Source of the DNA: Brachyhypopomus gauderio
Taxonomy: Eukaryota; Chordata; Actinopteri; Gymnotiformes; Hypopomidae
DNA length: 64,000 nt
Assembly: GCF_052324685.1 (NCBI RefSeq)
Contig: NC_135223.1
Location: 19,537,822-19,601,821 of the forward strand
Reading direction: 5' to 3'
Shown one piece after another: positions 11,465 to 22,422 of this stretch (its first letter is position 1; each line of letters starts with the position of its first letter). The notes beneath the pieces were generated by a model, which made no database searches, had not been told where the DNA came from, and saw only the letters and a list, made by a program, of their open reading frames with translations. Made by a program: the position numbers and the translations under genes.

Positions 11465-11819
11465 GTAATTTGTTGTTAACTGAGAGCTCTGTTATAGTCA
11501 GAACTCTGTCAAATTAAAGGAATCAACTTTAAATGCATAAAATATCAAATCTAATCTTACCATCAAAATCATATTGAGTGTGTATGTATGTATACATAAA
11601 ACCCACAAAATCGTAATTGATGGATAGAGTATGAAGTAGTCCAAGGAATCAGATTGATTTTGTAATGAAAAACTCAGGCAGTCCATAAAACATCATTCAC
11701 ACAGAAATGCACCCAAAGGCTCTTTCTCACACTGCAAATAGGTTTTGTCACCACAGCTACATTGGCACAACCACCGAAGGCAAAATGTCATGTTAGATAT
11801 CCTCATACGTCGGGTCATT
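11465..11819. other. AT-rich sequence after the unknown gene's last identified exon
   Basis: Possibly intron of the unknown + strand gene. A possible acceptor (GTCACCACAG, near 11746-11755) leads into repeat-derived sequence. I cannot support an exon here. Confidence 0.3.
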
Positions 11820-12115
11820 CATGTTGTGCAATGTCAACCCACTTCCCTGGCCCCTCTCACCACCCCAAATTCTCCCTTACTATGGCTGAATCTGCATGGC
11901 CCTGGACTGCTATTACCAACCATCAAGAAGATTAGGACTGAATAGGAATTACATAGAGAACACATGCATATAAATCCATGCTCTTAGGGAGTTTTTCCTT
12001 GCCACTGTCGGCTTTGGCTTGCTCACTGGGGGCTTGGACTCAAACACTTATAAAGCTGCTTGGTGACATCAACTGTTGTAAAAAGTGTTATATAAATATA
12101 TTTTGATTGATTGAA
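11820..12115 (+). mobile_element. V-SINE-like retroposon
   Basis: It contains the widely shared fish segment around GGGAGTTTTTCCTTGCCACT, then GGCTTGCTCACTGGGGG. It ends in the LINE-like tail TTGTAAAAAGTGTTATATAA plus TTTTGATTGATTGA. This combination is typical of V-SINE and related elements mobilised by LINEs. The 5' limit is approximate. Confidence 0.7.
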
Positions 12116-12185
12116 TGTCAGAGGAGTGCAAGATGCAAAATGCACATCACCAAAGTGATCTATGCACACTGGGCAGCCGGTCTGC

Positions 12186-12237
12186 AGGCCCTGACCCTAA
12201 CCCTAACCTTAACCCTGACCCTAACCCTAACCCTCAG
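12186..12237 (+). repeat. interstitial telomere-like repeat
   Basis: About eight units of CCCTAA and close variants (CCCTGA, CCTTAA) in an otherwise ordinary sequence between two repeats. The right edge runs into CCCTCAG. It is far too short and too variant to be a functional telomere. Confidence 0.85.
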
Positions 12238-12574
12238 ACAAGAAGAAGCTTGTCAAGCCAGCCAGTTGTTACTCTTATCACAGCACCATCTTCTGGACGA
12301 CATACAAAACAGAACTAAAGTTGACATACAAAAAAACTAAAGTTAAAATAAATTAATTATAAAACTACTCTAAATCGACTGTAACAAAGTCTTACTTACT
12401 ATATTACCAATCATATCTGGGATTACATGAAGAGATGGAAGTGATGGATGCCTACATCAACAGAAGATTGTTGTAACTATGGTTAGTGCGCTCCAAACCA
12501 TCTGGAACAATGTCTTTGCCGACTTCCTCCAAAAATGTGATCAAGTGTATCGTACTTAGAAAAATCTATATAGA

Positions 12575-12896
12575 CTGTGTTCGAAATAGCCTACTACATA
12601 CTACTGGCGTACTGATCGAGCCCCAAATCAGTATGCCGTATGCAGTATGTGACCAAAATCAAAATTTCCAGTACACGAAACATACCCGGATGACCTACTA
12701 CTTCCGCAAAATACTTCGTGGTGTACTGCATCGCATCATGCAACGCTACGTTCACATGACCCCGTAGTATGCTTTGCTTTTGTTGCATACTGGAAACTGT
12801 ACTACATACTACTACGAGGACCAGTATTCAGTATCCAGTATATACTGAGTCCAGTATGCAGTATCCAGTATGTAGTAGTCTATTTCGAACAGAGCC
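12575..12896. mobile_element. MITE with terminal inverted repeats
   Basis: The left end TGTTCGAAATAG followed by CTACTACATACT is mirrored at the right end by AGTATGTAGTAG and CTATTTCGAACA. The interior is rich in AGTATGCAGTATCCAGT-like subrepeats. It has no coding capacity. The length (about 320 bp) and ends fit a non-autonomous DNA element. I could not settle the target-site duplication. Confidence 0.75.
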
Positions 12897-14135
12897 CTTG
12901 TCTGGGTAGTAAGGGTAGTAACACCAATAACACCAAAGTATTAACACTTTTGTTTAAACGCATTTGAAAATGCATTATGACCAAAACCACATATCTCTGG
13001 TAATATCTTAGCCAAACAATAATATCTTGTAATATCTTTAGCCAAAAGTGCCTTTGAAGCTTTGACATCTCAATACACAAGTTCTTATGCCAGTCTAGCA
13101 TTGCACAGAGGAGGACAAGCTTAAAATGTGTGGCATACTTAATAAATATAGGAAGCTAATTTTAACTAATTAACATCAGTTATTTAACCATCGACTCCTC
13201 TGCATCTGTGACAAGTTTATAACATGATTGTGTGTTGTACATTTAATAGAGGGTAACAAAGTCATAGCAGACACAGAAGCAGGATCCTTTTGCAGGATAA
13301 TTTAATAGGTATAACAGGGACAGGAGTAAAAGAGGAGTATGTAACCAGTGGTCAAGGATTCCAAACAGATAGCAACAGCAAAAAAGCGTAAGGCAAATTT
13401 CACAGATCTTAATAACAGGCAGAAGTCGGTACACTAGAGGATAATGTATGAATAGAGAAACGCTTGGTCTGCAGACAACAATGCTGGCAATACTTCGCAA
13501 TGCCAGATAGGTTTCAGGACGTTTATGTATGTGTGATTATACAATACAGGTGAAAGCAGGCGCTCGTCGTGGAGACACTAGTATTCTGGGGAGTGTGACC
13601 TCTGGTGGCGGGTTGTGTGCATAGCAGGGCCATCACTGACAGTGCAAATGGACGGTGGGTTTTGTTAAAACTATGCAGTAATAAAGTAGTAGCTGCGTGA
13701 AACTTAAGAGTGTTCACCAATGGGAGTAGAGAATTACAGCATTACATTATGCCTAAGAACAGTAGGCATGGAGTGCTTGTTATAAATAAATGTGTGTAGA
13801 CATGACAGACTGTTGAATTCCATAGAGCCTACCCTCAAAGACATACATTCCTTTACCTTCATAGGTCACATTTCTCAAACAGAATTGCAACAAAAACAAT
13901 TAAATATTAAACAGCCAAATATTGAGGCAATGCAATGTTGTGCTTAAGACTATTGAATGTTGATTCACTGCAAAAGGAAAGGATGAGTTGTGATGTCTTC
14001 ACATGTTCCTGTTTCCACGGCATCTGCCTACACCATGCTGTTTCACTCATCCATAATACTAGAGAACACATAAAATGTATCAAAAATATAACATTGTAAT
14101 ACAATTATGTTGATCTGGCTAACATCCCCACCCAC
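12897..14135. other. unassigned AT-rich interval
   Basis: I see no supported exon. The interval probably holds the 3' UTR of the PIM-like gene at its right end (stop at 14136). A short GC-richer patch at about 13550-13640 looks repeat-derived, but I cannot name it. Confidence 0.3.
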
Positions 14136-17064
14136 TCACTGGAACCACGGGTGGAGTTCTATCTCTTCCAAACTGGGCCGGTCTGCTGCTTTAGTACTCA
14201 AACACCAGCTGATCAGCTGACGACACTCTGTTACACGACACCAAGTTAACACTCATTAGCATAATGCAACCTAAGATTATGGCTGGATCATAGTTTAAAA
14301 TTACTCCCATGCCGTCTTTAAATGTAAATGTCTTTGGACTGCTCAGAAGTTTTCTTGCCTGCAGACAGGTCCTTGGTGAAGCGTAAATTGCCTTTTATGG
14401 TGTCTTGTCTGGTTTTGAAAGGCAGAAAGCCACACACTAATCTGAACAGTGTCACGCCTACAGACCACACAGTGGCTGGGTCAGCCAGGTACTTTTGCTG
14501 CAGAAACCACTCTGGAGGGGTATAGTGAACTGTGCCTATGAACACACAGACAGGAAATGTACATTAAATGTTAAAGCAGCAAATCAGCAAATTAGTGAAT
14601 TACAGCTGTCATTAAACTCAAACTCCAAGGGTAATATATATATACTGTTGTTCATGCAGACCTGTCGCAGGGGTTGTTGGGTTGGGTGGGGGGGACCAGA
14701 GACAATTTAAACTAGGTGCTGAGAGCATTTTAAGGGGGGGTGGGGGTCATGTTTCAAACAGAGGTCCTTCATCAGCTCAGTTTCTCTGCAGTTATTATAT
14801 ATTTCCAGAGAAACAGGACGTTATAGTCAGAGGTCCTTCATTAACTGTGCAAGCAAAGTGCTTTGAAAGTGCAAAGTGCAAAGAACCACTTTGCTTGCAC
14901 AACTCTAGACCTCTGTCTGAAAGGACCTGGATCTACACACACAAAAAAAACCAAATACACAAAACTCTAAATTAAGAACAGATGTTTCCTAAAATCTTTT
15001 AGATAGCTTGATATTAGGCTGACATCAGATACCTGCAAAGTCCTTGTATGCAGAGTTCTTGTGGAAGTCCCCACAGCCAAAGTCACATAGTTTAACATGA
15101 TGGGTGTCTGTCTGAATCAGAAGGTTCTCTGGCTTGACATCTCGATGCAGGATTCTGCTTCTCTTACAATGGTGCAGTGCCTTCATGAGCTGCACCATTA
15201 CCTTTCGGGCAATGCTCTCACTCAGCGAGCCGCCTTGGTCTTTACAGAAGGCGTCCAGGTCCTGACATGGTTCTGGCCGTTCTAGGATCATGATGTAACG
15301 TGTGGGCTGATCATACCAATCCAGCATACGCAGGACATTGGGACACTGTGGGTCAACATTTGCCTTGGTCATCAGACCCACCTCCAGAGGCACAGTACCC
15401 TGCCCTGGCTGAAAGGAGAGGTTCAAGTGTTCAAGGAAAGTTCTAATAACTGGGTGGAAATGCACCAAAACATGATAAACGTATGATAACTGATAAAAGT
15501 ATGATAAACTTACAATAACTATATTCTCCTCTGCCTTGGCTTTGGAAACATATTTGATTGCTACCTGAGGGAACAATTCAGTTGTGTTGATCGATGATTT
15601 TTTCAAGTTTAATTACATGCAATCGCTTACATAAAAGCAAACAAAACAGGTTCTAGGTGCAGTGGCGATTTTGTTGTTGTAAATAATAACTTTGCTGGGT
15701 GAGTTCAGTTCTGCAGCAATACAGTGGTGCTAACATCAAGGCCAGGAGCAAATAGCTCCTGAGATAAAGTATGCTTATGGGATTTTGCCAATTAATCTTA
15801 AAGAATTACAAAAATCCTGAAACTTAAAAAAAAAAATGATAGAAAGAGAATGTATTGGTCATTAGCGCTTGTTAAATTGAATACATCGTTTAAAGATTGT
15901 CTAAGATGTTAACTGAGCTTGAACACACTCGTTTACAGTGAGAGGAGAGATGACGTGTCTTACTGGTGCTCCGTCTTCTTTGCGTGTCCCAGCAAACACA
16001 GAGCCATATCCTCCCTTGCCCAGCAGATCCCCCTTCTCATACAGTTTCACAAGACGACCTAAAACACACTCCAGACATGAGTACCTCATACACCTAGTTC
16101 CATTACTTCTCATATGAGCTCAGCCTCACCTTTACGAATGCGCTTAGCGTGGGTCTCAGAGTTCTCCTCTCCTGGCTTCTTCTGCAGGAGCCAAACCTTC
16201 TCTCTCAGATTACTGGAATCCTCTTGGTCTCTGTTGCTGTCTTGACTGCGCCGGCGCTTCTTAGCTCTAGGACATGCAGGATGCCCCAGAGGGGAGCAGG
16301 AGCTTGGCACAGGGGGCAAAGGGGGCACAGGTGCTACGCTCGCCCCTCTCACCTCTCCCAAGTTCCTGGAGGGCACAGCTACCCGTCTTGGTGGGGCTTG
16401 CGGGTGACCCTGGGAGGAAGCCCCCGGTGACGGGAGGGGTGGGGATGAAGTGGAGGTGGTGGAGCAGCTCTGCGCCTTCACACCACCTGAGAGCGAGTGA
16501 TGGGAGGTGCTGGGCTGTTTTCTTTTACCCCTCCCTCTACGCCTGCCGCCTCTCCGCCGGGTCCTGCTTGGGCCTGAAATGCACCAGTAGGTAAGGATTA
16601 CGCTGTAGCTTTTCAGTAAAGTTGTTTACAGCCATACTAATCATCTGATTAATGTGTAATTGTAATAACCTAGCAGTATAAGATAAAATACAGAGTAGTT
16701 ACATATCTTTTTTTCCTTGATTTGTGTTTGATTTATATATGCAAATTTGAGCAATTAAAATGTTAAACTGTTATTATTATTCATGAGCATTATGACACAT
16801 CATGTTAAGAGTGGAGTTTGTTTTTTGCAACACAATACCACTACAAATTACTCCATTATTTAGCAGATTGAACAGATTGATATGTTTTATAGATTTGAAT
16901 AGAGCCTTCGTTTTTTTTTTTACTAGAAATCTTCTAGCCTAGCTTATCTCAGACTACATTATGTAGTCTAATAAAGTTTCTAACAACGTTCCCAGTAACT
17001 CGATTCAAGACGTTCCTTAAAAAAAGAGAAACTTGTACTCACCTGATTTTTTGCGGTAACCCAT
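14136..17064 (-). CDS. PIM-family serine/threonine kinase (pim-like), complete
   Basis: Seven coding exons give 418 aa: 17043-17064, 16130-16573, 15964-16058, 15514-15564, 15033-15408, 14359-14535, 14136-14227. Residues 1-155 form a low-complexity leader: MGYRKKSG, an Arg/Gly-rich block, Pro/Ser-rich sequence, then a second basic stretch. The kinase domain follows: glycine loop GKGGYGSV (169-176), Lys191 in VAIK, Glu213 in VPLEVGL, the PIM-type hinge ERPEPCQD, HRDVKPEN (292-299), DFG (313-315), PPEW, and the final HPWFQ before the stop. All catalytic residues are present. PIM kinases are constitutively active survival kinases with a Pro-containing hinge, and fish genomes carry many pim-like copies. 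Intron 6 has a GC donor (CAG|GCAAGA). The long basic leader is not found in the short mammalian PIM isoforms. It is not assignable to pim1, pim2 or pim3. Confidence 0.9.
14815..14930. repeat. hairpin-forming repeat in the pim-like intron
   Basis: TGTGCAAGCAAAGTG and its inverse CACTTTGCTTGCACA face each other about 20 bp apart. They are flanked by inverted AGAGGTCCTT / GACCTCTGTCTG segments. A related direct copy of GAGGTCCTTCATCAGCT lies at about 14760. A similar block (GCACTTTGCTTGCACAGCTG) is in the first nagpa intron near 46090, so this is a dispersed family. Confidence 0.6.
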
Positions 17065-17300
17065 TCTTCTATCTAATATCACAAGGGTCTTCGGCCACTG
17101 GACACCAAATATGATTATCTCGAAATTGAAATACATCTAATAAAAATGTAGTTTTATGACGTAACCTAGAACGAAGGCCGAACGCTACGGTGACGTCACT
17201 TGGTTCCGTGGCAGTCGTGAAATTGGGGGGTGGGGGGTGGTTCTGTCCTTGTGTCGGGGTGTGGTAGTCGTGAATTAGCCCAGGGCTTGACCTGCTATAG
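17065..17300 (-). promoter_or_regulatory. probable promoter of the pim-like gene with a full CRE
   Basis: A perfect palindromic cAMP-response element, TGACGTCA, lies at 17191-17198, about 130 bp upstream of the start codon. It is inside a locally GC-richer stretch with a G-run (about 17224-17238). Promoter assignment is inferred from position. Confidence 0.55.
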
Positions 17301-19362
17301 TCCACTTTATATGACAGAATTCTGGCATGTGCGCACGGAGGCTTAGGCGTCCTACAAAAACATTAATAGCGATTTCATTGTAACGCCGCGAATTATACTT
17401 TAATCGTTATTTTAATTTTTTAACTGAGCTACATTTTTCTAATGACATTGTATAATTTTCACGACAAATTTTAGTTGTGTCTGGTTAATTACGGTCCTTT
17501 ATTATTGTAGCATAGGCCTATTTTATTATCTTCTTTGTGTTTGGGTGTAATTCCCGTTTTCAGCAGACTTGGAACAAATAGGCTACATGAGATAGAAATA
17601 ATCTCTCCTCTCACAGTCAGAATAACATCGTAATTCCAGTCAAGTGTTTATAATGATTTTCTGCAGATTTGCAGTGAATGTTAGCTACTCACGTATTTAA
17701 TAAAAACTACATTTAGTATCAGTATAACAATCAGCAATAGATGAACAAAACTTGTCTCACATATTAGAATAAAATTACTGCAAAAGAAATACGTACTGTT
17801 TGACCCAAGATAGAGGTTATTATTGTTCCCTAGAGTCACTGATAACAATTTAAACGCTTGTATCAATTTATATGGGTGTGCTTCCAAAATGGAGAGATCA
17901 CTCAATCTATAAACCATACTCCTTATTCCTTACTGCATAAAAGAAAGAGTGAATGATGTTTGGATACATGCAGTTATGACAAACCGAGCTGTGGACACAG
18001 ACAGCAGAGGGCGCACAATACTGTAACTATAGCATTACAAGTGTATTTCTTGCCAATTTTGCCCTGACGTATAATACAGTACATAAATACACTATTTCGA
18101 TCTCAAACACATTCATTCCTTGCAACAATATTTTTCCTGTGATTGTTACATTTTGATTTCATTTTCCCAAGGTTTCCATTTATTTAACAAATCTGTTCTT
18201 CCATGTAGAATTAGTTTATTCCAAAATTTTCCAACTGCACCGTTTACACACCACACAGAGCCCACTTTAGAACAAGCTACTCTGTACCTTGGTAAGATAT
18301 AAACCTGAAAGTGTGTAAAAAATATGCCTGAAATCAGTACTTTCCTGAAGACTAGCAGTGCATAATAAAAGCCTGGCATTTTAAAAAGCCTGTGCCATGC
18401 CTCAGGCATACCCTTACACAGCTTTTTATGACAAGGGTGCACCTGTCTAGAACAAAGATAGTGACATTCAAGATCAGGATTTTAACAACTAGGTAACACC
18501 TATATATAACTATAAGTATACGGTAGCCAGCTTTGTGAGATTGGGACTTACTACTGATAGTAACAGAAACACAAGTGTGACGTAGGGTCAATTTCACAAT
18601 ATGTCTAAGAAAGAAAACTGTAATGTGACACAATGGATCTGGTTTAGTAATCAACATTGATTAGTGCTCGTGTTTTTCATTTCCTTACTATTGGAAAAAC
18701 TTTTTTCCATTCAATGTCTCATTTTGGCCTGTTCTGTATGGGCACATTTAAGGCAGAGATTACCCAAAACACAATCCCCAGATTAAAAGCTTTCTACATT
18801 CTTTGAAAACTGGAATGGGAACAAGGCTTGTAACCTGGCAACAGCAAACAGCTCTTCAGAGGCAAGTCAGCATCAAATATTAGACTAATCCTTAACCAAA
18901 AACTGTAATCTGTAATTTCCATATCTGGCCACTGTATAGCATCACAGCACAGGATTAGCAATGATATGATAGTGGAGTGTTTCACAAATAGACAGTTGCT
19001 CACAGATTAGCTGCAGGCTTACTAAGTCAAGGTCACCCTCCTCTCAGGTAGCTCCTCCCTGTCCTCAGCAAGCTCCCCCCCCCCACCACTTCCCTTTTGC
19101 TCACAGCACTATACCAGCTGCCTGTTTGCCAGTCTGTGTGGTATTAAAGACAAGAGACATAGATATATTATTTCAACTTAGATATATTCTTTCTGGAAAT
19201 TAGTATCCAACAAAGATATGATGGATTACATTCAGCATTAAGCCCTTTTAGTTAAAAATACAATGACAAGATGGTTGGAGAGGGGTGGAGGTGGGGTATT
19301 TGGAAAAAAAAAAAATCAATATCACATGATCAAAAGGGGTGGGGTTTTTTTTTTTGTGAGTA
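17301..19362. other. gene-poor AT-rich interval
   Basis: I see no supported exon in roughly 2 kb between the pim-like promoter and the GC-rich patch at 19.4 kb. Several moderate open frames lack splice-site or composition support. Confidence 0.35.
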
Positions 19363-19363
19363 A

Positions 19364-19740
19364 TCAAGTCAAGTTTTTTCCTCCATGTTTACGTTTGACA
19401 CTGTAGCCCATCTTATAATGTGCGCTCATCACATACATCACCACACGCGTATGTTCTGATGCTGATGTAGCAGAGGGAGTGATCCAGATGGAGCAGCCAG
19501 GCAGCCTGTAGAAGCTGCAGGGTCTGGGGGCGTAGACGGGTGACGCAGCTAGCCGGCTTGTGGCGGGGGATCCAGCAAGTTCTCCCATCCTCGAAGGTGG
19601 CTTGCTCCTCTCCTGGAGCCTCATTACCCAACACCACGGTCATGGTTCTACATGCAAGACCCCCCCCCTCCCTCATCCGTACTAACGGAGGACGGACAAA
19701 AGTGCGGAAAGCTGAAGTGTCACCTGCACACAGCCACACA
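19364..19740 (-). other. GC-rich island with open frames and a 3' splice acceptor, unassigned
   Basis: This patch is clearly richer in GC than its surroundings. On the - strand it begins after a plausible acceptor (GGCTGTGTGCAG, then GTGACACTTCAG). It stays open for about 105 codons in one frame and, over part of its length, in a second frame. An ATG in good context opens MTVVLGNEAPGEEQATFEDG. I do not recognise the protein. It could be an exon of an uncharacterised transcript, a repeat remnant, or part of the plekhf2 3' region. Confidence 0.25.
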
Positions 19741-20415
19741 CACATACATGCAGAACTGCAGGTCAACACAATCAACCCCCCCGCCCATAACACATACACA
19801 CCTCATAATGAACAACACAGGCAGGATTAAATTCTCAGTATTACAGAGTTGAAAGAACAATACACAATAATCTGTACTTGCCGAAGCAACTGTTATTCAG
19901 GAGAAAAAAAAGTTAGACATTGATAAGAACACGCACAAACAGGGGGAGGGTATTGATCACACTGCTCAGGAATTTTATAAATGAACATAAGAAATCGCTT
20001 GGCATTTTAAGCTCGCGTCACATGTTAAATGACTCAGCACAGTTAGGACCCTTTACTAGATCCAAGCTCAATTTCCCTTTTGAATGTCAGTTCCGTAGAT
20101 GTGAATACATACAACCTCAAAAGATCAAGTAACCATGGCCTTATGGAGATGCAAAGTTCTCAAAATTTACAAAAGCAGATTTATCTTGCATGTTCAATAA
20201 CTGTAAACCTCACCTGAATAGCAGTCAGTGAAACATTAGCATAGCTAGATCAGAACAGTATTGCAATATTATACATGAAACAAAACCAAAGTGTTAGTGC
20301 ATTTAATCACGTGTGATTCAAACACAGAACAAGGCAAGGTCGTGAGGCAACTTCCTCATAATGCTCCACATCTCAATTCTCATTCTGAGACATGTGGCAA
20401 TGACCACCAAGATTA

Positions 20416-20450
<35 letters not shown>

Positions 20451-21687
20451 TCATTGTAATACAAAGCCCTCCTTCAACAAGGAGTTGAGAATAAGGAGGT
20501 TGGTGTCTTGGTCCCTGTAGATGGACAGTGAAAGCTCCATGCAGGGCCAGTATTGCCTCAGGATTGGTTTGGACCATAACCGCAAAGGACAGGTCCAACA
20601 AGGTCTACCTTAAAGCACCCTCAGGACGCCAAGAAACACTAGACCGTGCATAGTGATATCTGGACTGTACTAAAGTATATTTTGCATTTGGGCCAAGTGA
20701 AAAATAATTAATAAAAATAAAGTTTTTAAACACACCTATATACATGTTAAGACATCAGACTTTGCTATATCCATATTCTAGTGTCAGCTCTACCAGTTAG
20801 TTGCTTAAAAAAAGGGTAGAGCTGGTAAGAAAGTCATTCATGTCTGATTGCTGATGAGTTCAATAATTTTCTACAGAAAAATATTTAAGAAGGCACTATG
20901 GCAAGAAAGGCCTTTGTCAGACAACATCCGGGACCAACCAAATTCAACATTATATACATTTAAGAAAGCTTCCAAGTGATTTGTCATTAGCAGGAATCTT
21001 ATGGGGTCAATTATATATAGACCTAACAAAATATGCATCTGTCTCTTATTGGTTTCCTATTCCCACTGTGTAAAATATGGTTCCTTTCAAGGGTATGACT
21101 AGAAAAATACAGTTCCCAAAAAACCTCATAACATGCACCAGATGGGTTTACCTGAAGAATTTACAGTCAGTACACATACAATCAGCACTGACATAGCTGA
21201 ACACACTATTCCCTGCAGAAACATTAAAGACGTGTCCATTGCAGACATGCTTTACGTAGATTCATTGGTAACATAATTCAAAAAGAAACCGAGAAAGAAA
21301 TTGGGAAGGAGAAAAAAGTAAGAGCAGCTAGAGGGTGAAATTAGCAAACAGGGTTAGCATGTTAATGCCACCATTATCTCCTGTAGTGGGCTGTTACAAT
21401 GTGCCAAATGGAGTCTGCGAAATGCAGAGTAAACCTGCAAGTTATCCAAGTGTACACAGGAATTCTGGATTCCTTTTGTTCATTTCATCCATATTCACAT
21501 GCTAGTCTATACACTCTGGGCAACGTTACGTTACTTCACCAGTACTGTAGCCTATGGAATAAAATCACAGCAAAAGATTATGAAATCTTTGCTAATTTCA
21601 AACTCTTATGGAAAAAGGAGATACAAATACACGGGCCTAAACAGAAGAGAGGAAATATTCCTAAACGCGCGGGGGGGCTGGGGTCCC
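19741..21687. other. probable plekhf2 3' UTR and spacer
   Basis: AT-rich sequence downstream of the plekhf2 stop codon (21688, - strand). Its right part is probably the 3' UTR. It includes a (GT)15 run at 20419-20448. I could not choose a polyadenylation signal. Confidence 0.4.
20419..20448. repeat. (GT)n microsatellite
   Basis: About 15 uninterrupted GT units. Confidence 0.95.
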
Positions 21688-22422
21688 TCAGTCACTGCTG
21701 TCGTCCTCGTCCTCGTCGTCCGACATGTTGGTGCCGCAAGGCGGCCGACTGTAGGAGTTCGAGCGGGGGGGCAGGGTCGCCCCCGTGGAGAGCTGCTCGA
21801 AGCAGAACTCGCACACGCGCACCGGCTTGGACGACTGGCTGGGCAGCAGGAACTTCTTGTCGGAGCAGGGCCCACACACGACGAAGCCGCACTTCCTGCA
21901 GTGGTGGCGCCTGCTGACGGGCGTGAACTTCACCTTCTGGCAACGCATGCACACCGAGGCCTCCGAGTCGGGCACCCACACGGCCGCGTGCTCGCCGCTC
22001 GGCGCCTTCCCGCTCTTCTCCAGCAGGTCCGACACGCACTTGTTGATGTGGCTCATCCACTCGGACTTCTCGGTGGCCGTGGCGGCGTAGACGGCGAAGG
22101 ACTTGGTGGGCGTCTTGATGAGCCAGCCGTTGCGCAGGTCGCCCTCGTCGGCCACCGTGTCGATGGTCACGCTCTCCAGCGGGATGATGTGCTGCTTGTT
22201 GTACTTCTTCTTCTGGATGACGATGTTGCCGTACACCAGGATGTCGTTGAAGAGGAAGAACTGGCGGGCCTTGGGCTTTTTACGGCACAGCTTGGTGAGC
22301 ACGCCCTCGCCGATCAGCACGCGGCCCGGGATGGCCAGCGGCTGGCCCGCGGTGCCGAAGCAACCCTCCACAACGCCGATGCGCTTCGAGTTAGCCTCGC
22401 TGTTTGCCAAGCGGTCCACCAT
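21688..22422 (-). CDS. plekhf2: plekhf2 (phafin-2), PH and FYVE domain protein, single coding exon
   Basis: Intronless 244-aa coding region (human PLEKHF2 is 249 aa). It starts MVDRLANSEANSKRI. The PH domain spans about residues 30-130 (KARQFFLFNDILVYGNIV, NGWLIKTPTKSFAVYAAT, WMSHINKC). A FYVE zinc finger spans about 150-212, with WVPDSEASVCMRC, the phosphoinositide-binding RRHHCRKCG and the remaining Cys pairs in place. The acidic tail ends DDEDEDDSSD. The start is fixed by a consensus ATG just inside a 3' splice site (TTTCCCAG, exon from 22433), so the 5' UTR is spliced. Family knowledge: phafin-2 binds PI3P on early endosomes and contributes to receptor trafficking, macropinocytosis and autophagy. 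The GC-rich coding region stands out from its AT-rich surroundings. Confidence 0.97.
   Translation of the reverse strand: MVDRLANSEANSKRIGVVEGCFGTAGQPLAIPGRVLIGEGVLTKLCRKKPKARQFFLFNDILVYGNIVIQKKKYNKQHIIPLESVTIDTVADEGDLRNGWLIKTPTKSFAVYAATATEKSEWMSHINKCVSDLLEKSGKAPSGEHAAVWVPDSEASVCMRCQKVKFTPVSRRHHCRKCGFVVCGPCSDKKFLLPSQSSKPVRVCEFCFEQLSTGATLPPRSNSYSRPPCGTNMSDDEDEDDSSD

Noticed and set aside
11745-11945. 66-codon + strand frame as a further exon of the unknown membrane gene
   Set aside because: Most of it overlaps V-SINE-like repeat sequence; no phase-compatible link could be supported.
12107-12340. LTLTLTLT-type open frame
   Set aside because: Translation of the telomere-like repeat.
16149-16594. 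+ strand open frames opposite pim-like exon 2
   Set aside because: Antisense shadows of a GC-rich, low-complexity coding exon whose - frame joins in phase on both sides.
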